From: an uncultured Treponema sp.
Lineage (GTDB): Bacteria; Spirochaetota; Spirochaetia; Treponematales; Treponemataceae
Length of the DNA: 64,000 nucleotides
Reading direction: 5' to 3'
NCBI GenBank assembly: GCA_949299755.1
Contig: CASGBA010000009.1
Coordinates: 37,441 to 101,440 of the forward strand
The translations under genes were made by a program, and so were the position numbers. Each line of letters starts with the position of its first letter. Position 1 is the first letter of the stretch. Shown in pieces: positions 52,095-61,025 of this stretch. The notes under the pieces are model-generated. The model ran no database searches and was not told the origin of the DNA. It was given only the letters and a program-made list of their open reading frames with translations.

Positions 52095-53092
52095 AATTCA
52101 AAATCAAATATGCGGATCAAATTGTCGGCTTTTTTGTTATATTTGCAGTTTTCCTTCTTGTTGTCACTGTGTTCCTTTTGGGCAGCAACCAGAGATGGTT
52201 CTCAAAGGACTACAGGTTCACCGCCGTGTTTGACAGTGCGTCCGGGATAAGCGAGGGGATGGCGATACAATACAAGGGTTTCGTTGTCGGGAAGGTGAAA
52301 AAATACCGCCTGAATAACGACGACACAATCACGGCGGACATTCTGATTCAGGATACATACTACAACCGCATCCGGGAAGGGACAGTCATTGAGCTTAGCG
52401 TCAGCCCCATAGGCTTGGGCAGCCAGATGTTGATTCATCCCGGAAAGGGGGAAACGCTCCTTCCGGAAGATTCCCAGATTCCCTTGTGGAATTCGGAAGA
52501 GGCCGGGGCGCTCATGCGCCGGGGACTGGTGTCCTTTGTGAAAAAGGACGACACAATTTCCACCCTCATATCCCAGGCCAGTCCCCTGATAGCGACCCTG
52601 ACATTCACCTTGAGGCAGATAAACAACGCCTTCCTCGGGACAGGGGACAGCCCGTTGACACAGACGGTGGGAGGACTGGCCGCCACTTTGAATAATGTGG
52701 CGGAAATCACAAACACTTCTTCCGAGGACATTGAGAAAGCCCTGGCGAATCTGGCGGAGATAAGCGTGAACCTTGAGAAAATGAGCAGGGAATTCGCCGA
52801 CCCGACAAACCTTGTGCCGAAGCTTATCGATGGTGACGGACGGTTGTTTGACAGCATAGAGAGGACATTGCTTGAGATTGAAGGGATTTTCACCAACCTG
52901 GATGATGCCAGTTTTATGCTGAAATCGGATTTCCCGCAGATTTCGCTTTTGTTGTCCGACTTAAAAGCCTCGCTGGAAAAAGCCCAGGATGTTATGGAAG
53001 GGCTCAGGAACAATCCCCTGTTGCGTGGAGGAATTCCGGAGAAGGTGAAGACGGGCGGCACGGATTCTTATTCCAGGGATTTGGAATTTTGA
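52091..53092 (+). CDS. mlaD: MlaD/MCE-domain substrate-binding protein
   Basis: A 333-residue protein with one N-terminal membrane helix (IVGFFVIFAVFLLVVTVFLL) and an MCE domain (FTAVFDSASGISEGMAIQYK, VGKVKKYRL, IELSVSPIGLGSQMLI). The C-terminal half is helical, with Leu/Asn/Thr-rich segments that could form a tube. It would bridge inner membrane and periplasm in the Mla complex. Its ATG overlaps the mlaF stop as ATGA, so the subunits are translationally coupled. Confidence 0.88.
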   Translation: MKFKIKYADQIVGFFVIFAVFLLVVTVFLLGSNQRWFSKDYRFTAVFDSASGISEGMAIQYKGFVVGKVKKYRLNNDDTITADILIQDTYYNRIREGTVIELSVSPIGLGSQMLIHPGKGETLLPEDSQIPLWNSEEAGALMRRGLVSFVKKDDTISTLISQASPLIATLTFTLRQINNAFLGTGDSPLTQTVGGLAATLNNVAEITNTSSEDIEKALANLAEISVNLEKMSREFADPTNLVPKLIDGDGRLFDSIERTLLEIEGIFTNLDDASFMLKSDFPQISLLLSDLKASLEKAQDVMEGLRNNPLLRGGIPEKVKTGGTDSYSRDLEF

Positions 53093-53116
53093 CGTGATGT
53101 GTAATAGGAGATAAAG

Positions 53117-54004
53117 ATGCGCAGGTTTAATAAGGAAATATTCATCCCTCTGTTTTTTTGTTCCGTGCCTTTTTTATTGTGGGCTTGTTCCTCCGCTCCT
53201 TCCCGCCCCGCGGAAATTTTGACGGAAAGAAACCTGGCTTCCTCCGAGCTTGAGGCCGCATACCGGAATATGAATGGGGGCGGCTACAACGATAATTTGA
53301 CGTATATAACCGATGCCCGCCGGCGTGCCGTCGCTGTTGATGACCCTGAACTGCGGGTGGAAACTTCCATCGCCCTGGGAGCGGCTTTCTTCAGCAACGG
53401 TGAAGTGGACGGGGCCATCGCTGAATGGGAGAGGGCTGAAAAGGAAGCGGAGGAAGAATCGCTGGAGGAATTGGCAGCCCTGTCCAGGGTTTATCTGGCG
53501 AAGGGCAGGTTGAAGAAAAACGGCGGGCAGAACGGGGCGGAAATTTCGAAAGCCATTTTGGGTGAGATGGATTCCCTTTCAGCCAATAAAATGTACACAG
53601 CCTTTGCCTGGCAGACATTGGGCTTGGCAAAAAAAGCTGAAGGACGTTTCGGTGAAGCGGAAGAAGCCCTGATGAAAAGTTTGAAGATACATGAGGCGGA
53701 GCTTTATTTGGAGAGCGCCGCCTTTGACTGGTTTGCGGTTGCCTCCGTGCGTTCCGAAAACGAAAACTATGAAGGCGCATTGGAAGCCCTCCGCAATGCC
53801 CTCGCTTTTGACAGGCGCAGTGAAAACAAATACGGAGTGGGGGAGGACTGGCTCGCCATGGGAAGGGTTCATGTGAAAGCCGGACAGGAACAGGAGGCTT
53901 TCAAGGCCTTTGCCCGGTCTGAAGAAATTTTTTCCGCAGCCGGACTACAGGAAAAAGCCGGGGAAGCCCGGCTTTTGAAGGAGTCCCTGAACTTGGTGGA
54001 ATGA
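53117..54004 (+). CDS. TPR lipoprotein at the end of the mla operon
   Basis: A 295-residue exported protein with lipobox LLWAC (Cys24) and Ser/Ala-rich linker. Tandem TPR units include VETSIALGAAFFSNGEVDGA, TAFAWQTLGLAKKAEGRFGE and WLAMGRVHVKAGQEQEAF. It starts 24 nt after mlaD with an AGGAG site, so it probably assists the lipid transporter, perhaps by anchoring. I infer the link from context only. Confidence 0.8.
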   Translation: MRRFNKEIFIPLFFCSVPFLLWACSSAPSRPAEILTERNLASSELEAAYRNMNGGGYNDNLTYITDARRRAVAVDDPELRVETSIALGAAFFSNGEVDGAIAEWERAEKEAEEESLEELAALSRVYLAKGRLKKNGGQNGAEISKAILGEMDSLSANKMYTAFAWQTLGLAKKAEGRFGEAEEALMKSLKIHEAELYLESAAFDWFAVASVRSENENYEGALEALRNALAFDRRSENKYGVGEDWLAMGRVHVKAGQEQEAFKAFARSEEIFSAAGLQEKAGEARLLKESLNLVE

Positions 54005-54033
54005 ATCCGCGGCGCCAGCAGCGCCCGTGGCGC

Positions 54034-55188
54034 TTATTCCCATAAACTTTTGTACAGGGCGCAGATGTCCTCTTTGGAGACGGGTTTGATTGTGTTTCCG
54101 GGGCTTCCTGATGCAATGGCATCGCCCGTCATCTTGTCGATAAGGGAATCAAAACGGGCTTTGTCTATTCCGTATCCGGCAAGGCTGGGTATTTCCAGGG
54201 TGCGGCACAAATCCTTCAGTTTTCCGATAAAGGCTTCCGCCGCCTCCTTTTCCCCTGTGCCCCTGTCCGCAATGCCGAGGGTGCAGGCGATTTCAGCGAA
54301 CTTCTGGTAACAGCCGTCAAGGGCGAAGGAGAGGCAGTTGCATATCAGCATAGCGTTGGAAATGCCGTGGGGAACATGGAACAGGGCGCCTATAGGCCGG
54401 CTCATCCCGTGGACAATGGTCACTGACGCGTTGTTTATACATACCCCGGCTAGGTATGCCGCCAGGGCAAGCTCGCCCCTTGCCTCTTTGTTGTTGCCGT
54501 CCTTGTAGGCTTCCGGCAGCCAGGTGAAAATCTTTTTGATGGCAGTCAAAGCATACATATCGGTGATGGGGTTCGCCAGCCGGGAGGTGTAAGCCTCCAC
54601 CGCATGGGTCAGGGCGTCCATTCCCGTTGATGCTGTTATGTTTTTCGGAGCGGACAGGTCGAAGGACGGCTCGATGACGGCAACCTGGGGTATAAGCTGT
54701 TCCCCTTTCAGAAGCATTTTAACATCCTTCTCAGTGTCGGTGATGATGGTGAATTTTGTGGCTTCCGAACCTGTTCCCGCCGTTGTGGGAATAAGCATGA
54801 AAGGCGGGAAGCCGCCGGAAATTTCCTTGCCGGCGTAATCCGCGATGGAACCGGGCAGGGCGCTCATTGCGGCGATGGCTTTGGCGCTGTCCAAGGGACT
54901 TCCGCCGCCGAAACCTATAAGGAAGTCGCATCCGTTTTTGCGGAAAGCCTCGACACCCTCTTGTATCATCTGTACTGTGGGTTCCCCGGTGATGCCGTTG
55001 AAAAGCGTATACCCTATACCCCAGGAATCCAGCTTTTGTGTCAGAATGTTTACAAGCCCGCCGGCTGTTATGTGTTTCCCTGTCACTATGAGAGCCTTTG
55101 TCCCCAGTTTGCAGACAGCGGACTTTGCTGCTTCCAGTGCACCATCCCCTATAAACGTTTTATCCGGTTGTATGAATTGATAAGCCAT
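54034..55188 (-). CDS. Iron-containing alcohol dehydrogenase (class III)
   Basis: A 384-residue NAD(P)-dependent dehydrogenase. The cofactor motif GGGSPLDSAKAIAAMS is near residue 95, and the metal site is formed by Asp/His in TGMDALTHAVEAYTS (about 193-205) and the histidines in IVHGMSRPIG and FHVPHGISNAMLI near 260-275. It may act on butanol, 1,3-propanediol or lactaldehyde; the substrate cannot be told. AAGGAG lies just upstream of the ATG. It diverges from the arginase gene. Confidence 0.9.
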   Translation of the reverse strand: MAYQFIQPDKTFIGDGALEAAKSAVCKLGTKALIVTGKHITAGGLVNILTQKLDSWGIGYTLFNGITGEPTVQMIQEGVEAFRKNGCDFLIGFGGGSPLDSAKAIAAMSALPGSIADYAGKEISGGFPPFMLIPTTAGTGSEATKFTIITDTEKDVKMLLKGEQLIPQVAVIEPSFDLSAPKNITASTGMDALTHAVEAYTSRLANPITDMYALTAIKKIFTWLPEAYKDGNNKEARGELALAAYLAGVCINNASVTIVHGMSRPIGALFHVPHGISNAMLICNCLSFALDGCYQKFAEIACTLGIADRGTGEKEAAEAFIGKLKDLCRTLEIPSLAGYGIDKARFDSLIDKMTGDAIASGSPGNTIKPVSKEDICALYKSLWE

Positions 55189-55248
55189 GTGTATCTCCTT
55201 TTTGTACTATACCACGGATGCGGTTGCCTGTACATAAAATTTTAACGC

Positions 55249-55278
55249 TTGCTTTTTTACCGTTTATGGGGATACAAT
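55249..55278 (+). promoter_or_regulatory. Leaderless promoter of the arginase gene
   Basis: TTGCTT (55249-55254), 18-bp spacer, TACAAT (55273-55278), then 7 nt to the ATG at 55286. Confidence 0.7.
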
Positions 55279-55285
55279 TTTCGTT

Positions 55286-56194
55286 ATGAATATACACGTC
55301 CTTGAGATGCCCCTTGATTTCGGCGGAAACAGACACGGCTCGGACATGGGACCGTCGGCGATACGGCTTGCCGGCCTTAAAGAGCGTCTGTCCCAGCTCA
55401 GCGAAAACGAGATAACATATACAAACCCGATGGATATAAACCCGTCTGAATACGAGGATCCGGGGAATCCTGAAGCGAAATACCTTAAACCGATTTCCAA
55501 GGCTTGTTGTGCATTGGCGGAAGAAACCGATGGCATTGTGTCTTCCGGCGGCTTTCCCCTTGTCCTGGGCGGCGACCATTCCATTGCCTTGGGAACCATT
55601 GCCGGCGTGGCTGCCGCCCACAGAAAGGACGGCAAAAGGCTGGGGGTTCTGTATGTGGATGCCCACGGCGATTTCAACACAACCGAGACAAGCCCCACGG
55701 GAAATATACACGGTATGTGTATGGCTGCCTCCTGCGGGTTCGGCATAAAGCCCCTCACCGACTTGTATTGCCCGGGCGCAAAGGTTGACAGCCGCAATGT
55801 GTGCTATGTGGGTTTGCGCAGCATTGACCCCAAAGAGCGTGTCCTGATGAGGGAAGCCGGTGTTACGGCATTCACCATGAGCGATATAGACAGGCTGGGC
55901 TTCCCTTCCGTCCTTAAAAAAGTCACCGCCTTTTTTAAGGACAGGGTTGACGTAATACACGTGAGTTTCGATATGGATGTAATTGACCCCATGTTCGCTC
56001 CCGGTGTGGGTATACCTCTCCCTGGCGGGCTGAATTACAGGGAAGCCCTTCTGCTGATGGAGGAAATTTCACTTACAGGCATGGTCGGTTCCGCTGAATT
56101 TGTTGAGGTGAATCCTGTCCTTGATGTGCGCAGCCAGACCGCCAGGATGGCTGTTGAGCTTGCGGCCAGGCTGCTGGGAGACCGCATATATTAA
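55286..56194 (+). CDS. rocF: Arginase
   Basis: A 302-residue manganese enzyme splitting arginine into ornithine and urea. Metal-binding motifs are all present: GGDHSIALGTIAG, DAHGDFNTTETSPTGNIHGM and SFDMDVIDPMFAPGVG, and VEVNPVLD near the C-terminus. The TSPTGN segment matches arginase rather than agmatinase or formimidoylglutamase. Length fits the bacterial RocF enzyme. Other steps of arginine degradation are not adjacent. Confidence 0.87.
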   Translation: MNIHVLEMPLDFGGNRHGSDMGPSAIRLAGLKERLSQLSENEITYTNPMDINPSEYEDPGNPEAKYLKPISKACCALAEETDGIVSSGGFPLVLGGDHSIALGTIAGVAAAHRKDGKRLGVLYVDAHGDFNTTETSPTGNIHGMCMAASCGFGIKPLTDLYCPGAKVDSRNVCYVGLRSIDPKERVLMREAGVTAFTMSDIDRLGFPSVLKKVTAFFKDRVDVIHVSFDMDVIDPMFAPGVGIPLPGGLNYREALLLMEEISLTGMVGSAEFVEVNPVLDVRSQTARMAVELAARLLGDRIY

Positions 56195-56321
56195 CCGCAT
56201 TATTGATTGAGATGGGTTGGCGCTGTTGTCTTTTGCAAACGAAGATGCGGTGCTCAAGTAAAATTGAGAAAATTGAGAGAGTGTTTTTCAGTGTAGAGTT
56301 GTTTTGTGAAAGGGGGTTGCC

Positions 56322-57314
56322 ATGAATTTGGGTATTTTAGGAGCAGGAAGAATCGCCGCTGTTATGGCGGATACCGTCAATAAAATGAATAAGGCCGGTG
56401 ATAATTCCGTGAAGCTGTATGCGGTTGCCGCCAGGGAAATGGAACGTGCCAAGACTTTCGCTTCCACCAACGGAATTCAAAAGGCTTTCGGCTCCTATGA
56501 GGATATGCTGTGCGACTCGAATTTGGATTTTGTATATATAGCCACTCCCCATTCGCACCATTACCGACACATTAAACTTTGCGTGAACCACGGGAAGCAT
56601 GTGCTTTGTGAAAAGGCGTTTACTGTTAATGCCCGGCAGGTTGAGGATATCCTCCGGTACGCAAAATCAAAAGGGGTTCTTGTCACTGAAGCGATTTGGA
56701 CACGTTACCAGCCAATGCGCCAAATGATTGGCAATGTGTTGTCTTCCGGCGCCATCGGCAATCTGAAGATGCTTACAGCCAATTTATGCTACACCATTAC
56801 GGAGAAAGAGCGCATTGTCGTTCCGGAACTGGCAGGCGGTGCATTGCTTGATGTGGGTGTGTATACGCTGAATTTCGCTGCCATGGTTTTCGGCCATGCG
56901 GACGGCGTACAGGGTATGTGCACGAAGAACAGCAAAGGGGTGGATATTTCAGACAGCATAACCCTTTTGTGGAATGACGGACGCATGGCTGTTCTTAACG
57001 CTTCGGCGGAGGCGGTTTCCGACAGATCCGGAATTATTTACGGAGACAAGGGTTTTGTGGTTGTGGAGAACATCAATAATCCCCAGGGAATCAAGGTCTA
57101 TGACAGGGACTATAAATTGGTTGATGAACAGGTTTGTCCCCCGCAGTTAACCGGCTATGAATATGAGGTTGCGGAAACTGTCCGGTGCATCAATGACGGT
57201 GTTCTGGAATGTCCTTCAATGCCCCATGAGGAGACAATTTATTTGATGGAAACCATGGATCATCTTCGGGCGCAAATGTCGATCCATTATCCCTGTGAAG
57301 GTTTGGACGGATGA
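56322..57314 (+). CDS. Gfo/Idh/MocA family oxidoreductase
   Basis: A 330-residue NAD(P)-dependent enzyme. Rossmann motif GILGAGRIAAVMAD at the start, the catalytic-lysine motif LCEKAFTVNARQ near residue 100, and the following helix with TEAIWTRYQPMRQ recall the dihydrodiol-dehydrogenase/glucose-fructose-oxidoreductase branch. It probably oxidises a sugar or polyol. AAGGGGG lies upstream of the ATG. It is the last gene with ordinary composition before the accessory region. Confidence 0.85.
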   Translation: MNLGILGAGRIAAVMADTVNKMNKAGDNSVKLYAVAAREMERAKTFASTNGIQKAFGSYEDMLCDSNLDFVYIATPHSHHYRHIKLCVNHGKHVLCEKAFTVNARQVEDILRYAKSKGVLVTEAIWTRYQPMRQMIGNVLSSGAIGNLKMLTANLCYTITEKERIVVPELAGGALLDVGVYTLNFAAMVFGHADGVQGMCTKNSKGVDISDSITLLWNDGRMAVLNASAEAVSDRSGIIYGDKGFVVVENINNPQGIKVYDRDYKLVDEQVCPPQLTGYEYEVAETVRCINDGVLECPSMPHEETIYLMETMDHLRAQMSIHYPCEGLDG

Positions 57315-57422
57315 CGGGTTGCCATCCGGCACGGTAGGAGCGGAAAACGGTGGAGGAACAATGCGCTCGCCCAGATTAAAATGAATTCGCCTGAAAGACT
57401 GTCCGTGAATTTAGGAGTGGCA

Positions 57423-57956
57423 ATGAAAAAGCATAGGTTTGTTTTATTTCTCTTTACCTGTGTTTTCCCATTTATGAAAACACCCAAAAGAACACTTGCA
57501 ACGCTTGTTTTTGCGGTCACCGCTTTGTTTACAGTCGTGGCGACAATCTCCGCAGAAGAATATGTTATCGGTGAAGAATATTACAAGGATTTCCCCGGTA
57601 GCGGACATCAATTGATGAAAGTGCTGGAGATAAGCGAATACGATGAACGGGGATATATAATCCACAGCATATTCACTCCGAGCGAAATAGAATATTATGG
57701 ACAAGAATACTGGTATGAATACACCTTTCGGCCGGACGGTACAAGAAAAACCCGAATACTGTTTGTAAGAAAGTTTAACCCATCAGACTTCACTTTTCCA
57801 CCGAGGCCAATATTAGACTATAAAACAGTAAAAATGCTTGAGGCAGGCGGCATATACCGTGTTTCGGAAAACCTGCGGCTGCGGGAAAATGAAGACACAT
57901 TCAGCGCAGTCGTAACCACAATGCAGGCAGGCACTCCGGTAAAAGTACTTTTATAA
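57423..57956 (+). CDS. Short exported protein with a truncated SH3b domain
   Basis: A 177-residue exported protein. The ATG at 57423 has TTAGGAG upstream, but the first 17 residues form a hydrophobic stretch followed by a second, better signal peptide (MKTPKRTLATLVFAVTALF, cleavage after TISA) starting at residue 18. A linker with no recognisable family follows. The C-terminus IYRVSENLRLRENEDTFSAV, then VTTMQAGTPVKVLL, is the first half of the SH3b domain seen complete in the next two genes, ending at a stop. It is a shortened relative in the same family, probably envelope-located. Confidence 0.7.
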   Translation: MKKHRFVLFLFTCVFPFMKTPKRTLATLVFAVTALFTVVATISAEEYVIGEEYYKDFPGSGHQLMKVLEISEYDERGYIIHSIFTPSEIEYYGQEYWYEYTFRPDGTRKTRILFVRKFNPSDFTFPPRPILDYKTVKMLEAGGIYRVSENLRLRENEDTFSAVVTTMQAGTPVKVLL

Positions 57957-57988
57957 AAATAAGAAACATACGAGAAGGATACAAAAAA

Positions 57989-59734
57989 ATGAAAAAGTTT
58001 GTAATATTTTTATTTTTATTAATAAATATTTTTTTATTTGCAGAAGAGCCCGTTTTTATACTAAAAAAAGATTTGGTTCTTGAGGATGTGTATTTAAATG
58101 AACACAGTTTTTCGAAAGGTGATAAATTTTTGTTTGATTATACTAAAAAAGGTTTTGGAGTAGATTTATATAATCCGCTTTCAATTGAAATTTTTTTTAA
58201 AGACACTAATGGTACTAGTTATACAAGTAATATTAATGATGTTTGCTTGGCAGATTATGATTATAAAATATGTGAAAATGTCAGCAAAGATTACTGGATA
58301 CCTTCATATTATTATGATTTGTTAAAAAGTAACACTCCGTTTGATGATGTATTGAAATATGAAAAATATTGGGCAAATTTTATGTTTGTGGCTGAGGATG
58401 AGCCAAAATGGTATGATTTTTTTGGTGTTCAACGTTATTATTTTGGAGATTTTTATAAAGTAGTATTTGGTAGCGATGGTTATAAAGATGTCGATTTCTT
58501 TGCCTACCTGGAAGAAGTTTCTGACACAAAGATAGTCTACAATGTTCAAAAAATGTATTCTCATTATTTTGATTATAAAGAAGAAGTTAGTTATAATCAG
58601 CCAGAATTTTTACCTCTATTTGAAAAAGAAACACCTTTTAAAATTTTTCTTACACTTGATGGCGATTATATGAAAATGTACATAGATGAAGTTTCGGAAG
58701 AAAACCTGTTCCAAATATTAGTCCGTACAACACCGGAAGCCTGCGACCAAATAGAAAAATGGATAAAAGGGGAATCAGATGATTTATCAAAAGTAGTCAT
58801 GCCAAGATTTTCTTCTGTCAAAAAAGAATCTTCACCGGCAGCACCAGCGGCAAACATTTCTCCAAACGAAACAATGACTGTCTCTGAAAACCTGAGGCTC
58901 CGTTCGGAAAAAGCCGCAACATCAGAAGTTCTCACTGTGATGCAGGCAGGTACCCGTGTAAAAATCCTTGAAGTTGGAAAAGCCGAAACAATAGACGGCC
59001 TTTCCGCAAACTGGGTAAAGGTGGAAGTCCGGTCAGGGGCAAAAGACCGTGACGGCAATGCCATACGGGCCGGCACAACAGGCTGGTGCTTCGGCGGTTA
59101 CTTGAAAACCGGGGAGTATGAAGAATCGGAGTTATTTGATTCCCCGGAAACAGCAAACGAAACAGAGTCCGAAGTTAAAAGTATATTTCAAATCCGTATC
59201 GAAGAAATATCTTTTATCATAGGAATGTATTTTACTTTTATTTTTTTTATATTATTAATCGTACCTTTTATATATAATACGATGAAAATAATCAAATCAA
59301 TAAAGGCAAGAAAGAAAGGTGCCGGAGGTAATGTTCCGGTGTTATCACTTACATTGATTTGTGCCGGATGCTTTTTTTCCGCATTTGCGGCTTTTTGCCT
59401 GTCAGTGCTGACAGCAGTTGATGTCATTGATGTTATAGTCATAATAGGGGTCATTGCTTCAATTTTTATATATATAGTAGCAGGGCTGGTGACAATAGTC
59501 GGAAAAATACGAAAGAAAAAAGAGGCTCCCGGAAGTTTGAGACCGGTCATAGCCGGTGAAGTTGCGATGATTACCGGAATATTGTTTCTTTTATCAAATG
59601 TGGTAATTAGTTATAAACAATTTATCTATATAGTGATGATGATGACGCTGGTTGTGTTTGCGGCAGGAAGCATGTTGATAACGGCAGGCGTATTGCGTCC
59701 AAACGTGAAAGAAGGCGAAAGACAAGATATATAA
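57989..59734 (+). CDS. SH3b protein with C-terminal four-helix membrane part
   Basis: A 581-residue protein starting with a signal peptide (MKKFVIFLFLLINIFLF). Residues 20-280 form an AT-rich, Tyr/Asp-rich domain shared in outline with the next gene (shared WIPSYYYDLL). An SH3b domain follows (about 293-375: MTVSENLRLRSEKAATSEVL, ending GWCFGGYL), which often binds cell-wall or peptide ligands. The C-terminal 180 residues contain about four to five hydrophobic helices. AGAAGGA precedes the ATG. Base composition jumps from about 30% GC in the first part to near 50% in the SH3b. Function unknown. Confidence 0.78.
   Translation: MKKFVIFLFLLINIFLFAEEPVFILKKDLVLEDVYLNEHSFSKGDKFLFDYTKKGFGVDLYNPLSIEIFFKDTNGTSYTSNINDVCLADYDYKICENVSKDYWIPSYYYDLLKSNTPFDDVLKYEKYWANFMFVAEDEPKWYDFFGVQRYYFGDFYKVVFGSDGYKDVDFFAYLEEVSDTKIVYNVQKMYSHYFDYKEEVSYNQPEFLPLFEKETPFKIFLTLDGDYMKMYIDEVSEENLFQILVRTTPEACDQIEKWIKGESDDLSKVVMPRFSSVKKESSPAAPAANISPNETMTVSENLRLRSEKAATSEVLTVMQAGTRVKILEVGKAETIDGLSANWVKVEVRSGAKDRDGNAIRAGTTGWCFGGYLKTGEYEESELFDSPETANETESEVKSIFQIRIEEISFIIGMYFTFIFFILLIVPFIYNTMKIIKSIKARKKGAGGNVPVLSLTLICAGCFFSAFAAFCLSVLTAVDVIDVIVIIGVIASIFIYIVAGLVTIVGKIRKKKEAPGSLRPVIAGEVAMITGILFLLSNVVISYKQFIYIVMMMTLVVFAAGSMLITAGVLRPNVKEGERQDI
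58873..59103 (+). repeat. SH3b DNA module, copy 1
   Basis: About 230 bp, mostly identical to 60687-60918, including the runs GCAGGTACCCGTGTAAAAAT and GGCTGGTGCTTCGGCGGTTA, while the flanking sequences diverge. Confidence 0.8.
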
Positions 59735-59759
59735 CGACACAGGTAAAGGAGTGGATAAA

Positions 59760-60923
59760 ATGAAACGATTATTTTTTATTTTTTTATTTATTTGTATTAT
59801 ATTATCACATTCTTTTTCACAGATTATTAGTTATAGTATTACAAAAGAAAAGTATATCTATTATGAAGAAATTGTATATAATTTTAATGAATTGTCTAAG
59901 GAGCTTCAGGGAGAATTAATTGGAAAAGATAAATTAGTTTTTTATAAACTTGGAAGTCCGTTTTCAGAACATTATTTAAGTGTGAAAAATGATGATAATT
60001 ATTTTTTACATACTATAACTGTTAATGATAAAAATGGAGATTTATTTCATGTTTTAATTGACGATCTTGAAAGAACTGGTGTTGATAAAGATCTTCATAA
60101 ATCCATAAATGGAGTGTGGATTCCAGCATATTATTTTGATGTATTAAAGGCTGGAAATAAAAAGAAATTGTTAAGTTATGAATCATTTTGGGAAACGGAT
60201 TGGAAAACTAGTATTGGTGAACAATGGGAAGATGAATATTTTCCCTTGCATTTAATTATATCTGATAATTATTTTTATATTTCATCGTATGCAACTGGAT
60301 ACAGATTTTATCTAATAACCTCAGATATTTCGAATAATGGAATACAATGTTACACATTAGAAAAAAATATTGATACTGGTAGAATAGATTCGAAAAAGGA
60401 AATATTGAGGTACTTTGATGGAGAAAATGAAACTGCAATTTTTTTTGAGAGAGATGGAGATTATATAAATTTGTATAATGATTCAAACAGAAATGAAATG
60501 ATAGAGTCATTTGTGTTTGTAAGCAATTATGATTTTATAAAAGAAAATATTAAAATGATATTAAAAGGAAACAAATGCGATCTTTCTAAAGTCACCTGGC
60601 CAAAACATGCCGACGGTTCTTGTGATTACGACGGAAGCAAAAAGACAGTTGCCGTGCAATCTACCAACGTCTCCAAAAACAAAACAATGACCGCCACCGA
60701 AAACCTAAAACTCCGTTCGGGAGAAGCCACAACATCAGATGTTGTCACTGTGCTGCAGGCAGGTACCCGTGTAAAAATCCTTGAAGTCGGTAAAGCCGAA
60801 ACAATCGACGGAATTAGCAGCAACTGGGTAAAAGTTGAAGTACAGGCCGGTGCTAAAGACCGCGACGGCAAAACAATCACTAAAGGGACCGTTGGCTGGT
60901 GCTTCGGCGGTTACTTATGGTAG
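59760..60923 (+). CDS. Exported SH3b protein, paralogue of its neighbour
   Basis: A 387-residue protein with a signal peptide (MKRLFFIFLFICIILSHSFS). The N-terminal 290 residues repeat the layout of the previous gene (WIPAYYFDVLK, AT-rich Tyr/Asn-rich sequence). The SH3b domain covers about residues 308-387 (MTATENLKLRSGEATTSDVV), ending GTVGWCFGGYLW, almost identical at the DNA level to that of the upstream gene. It lacks the membrane region. A good AAAGGAG places the start at 59760, not at the GTG at 59751. Confidence 0.78.
   Translation: MKRLFFIFLFICIILSHSFSQIISYSITKEKYIYYEEIVYNFNELSKELQGELIGKDKLVFYKLGSPFSEHYLSVKNDDNYFLHTITVNDKNGDLFHVLIDDLERTGVDKDLHKSINGVWIPAYYFDVLKAGNKKKLLSYESFWETDWKTSIGEQWEDEYFPLHLIISDNYFYISSYATGYRFYLITSDISNNGIQCYTLEKNIDTGRIDSKKEILRYFDGENETAIFFERDGDYINLYNDSNRNEMIESFVFVSNYDFIKENIKMILKGNKCDLSKVTWPKHADGSCDYDGSKKTVAVQSTNVSKNKTMTATENLKLRSGEATTSDVVTVLQAGTRVKILEVGKAETIDGISSNWVKVEVQAGAKDRDGKTITKGTVGWCFGGYLW
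60687..60918 (+). repeat. SH3b DNA module, copy 2
   Basis: The second copy of the conserved cassette, at the 3' end of the last SH3b gene. Confidence 0.8.
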
Positions 60924-61025
60924 ATATTAGGGTATGACAACCTGGTTACACAATGTGCAGATTGGGTCATAAAGCCACGGGCTATTAATCATTTCAATAA
61001 CAGCTGGGTTTTAGGAGAAATACAG

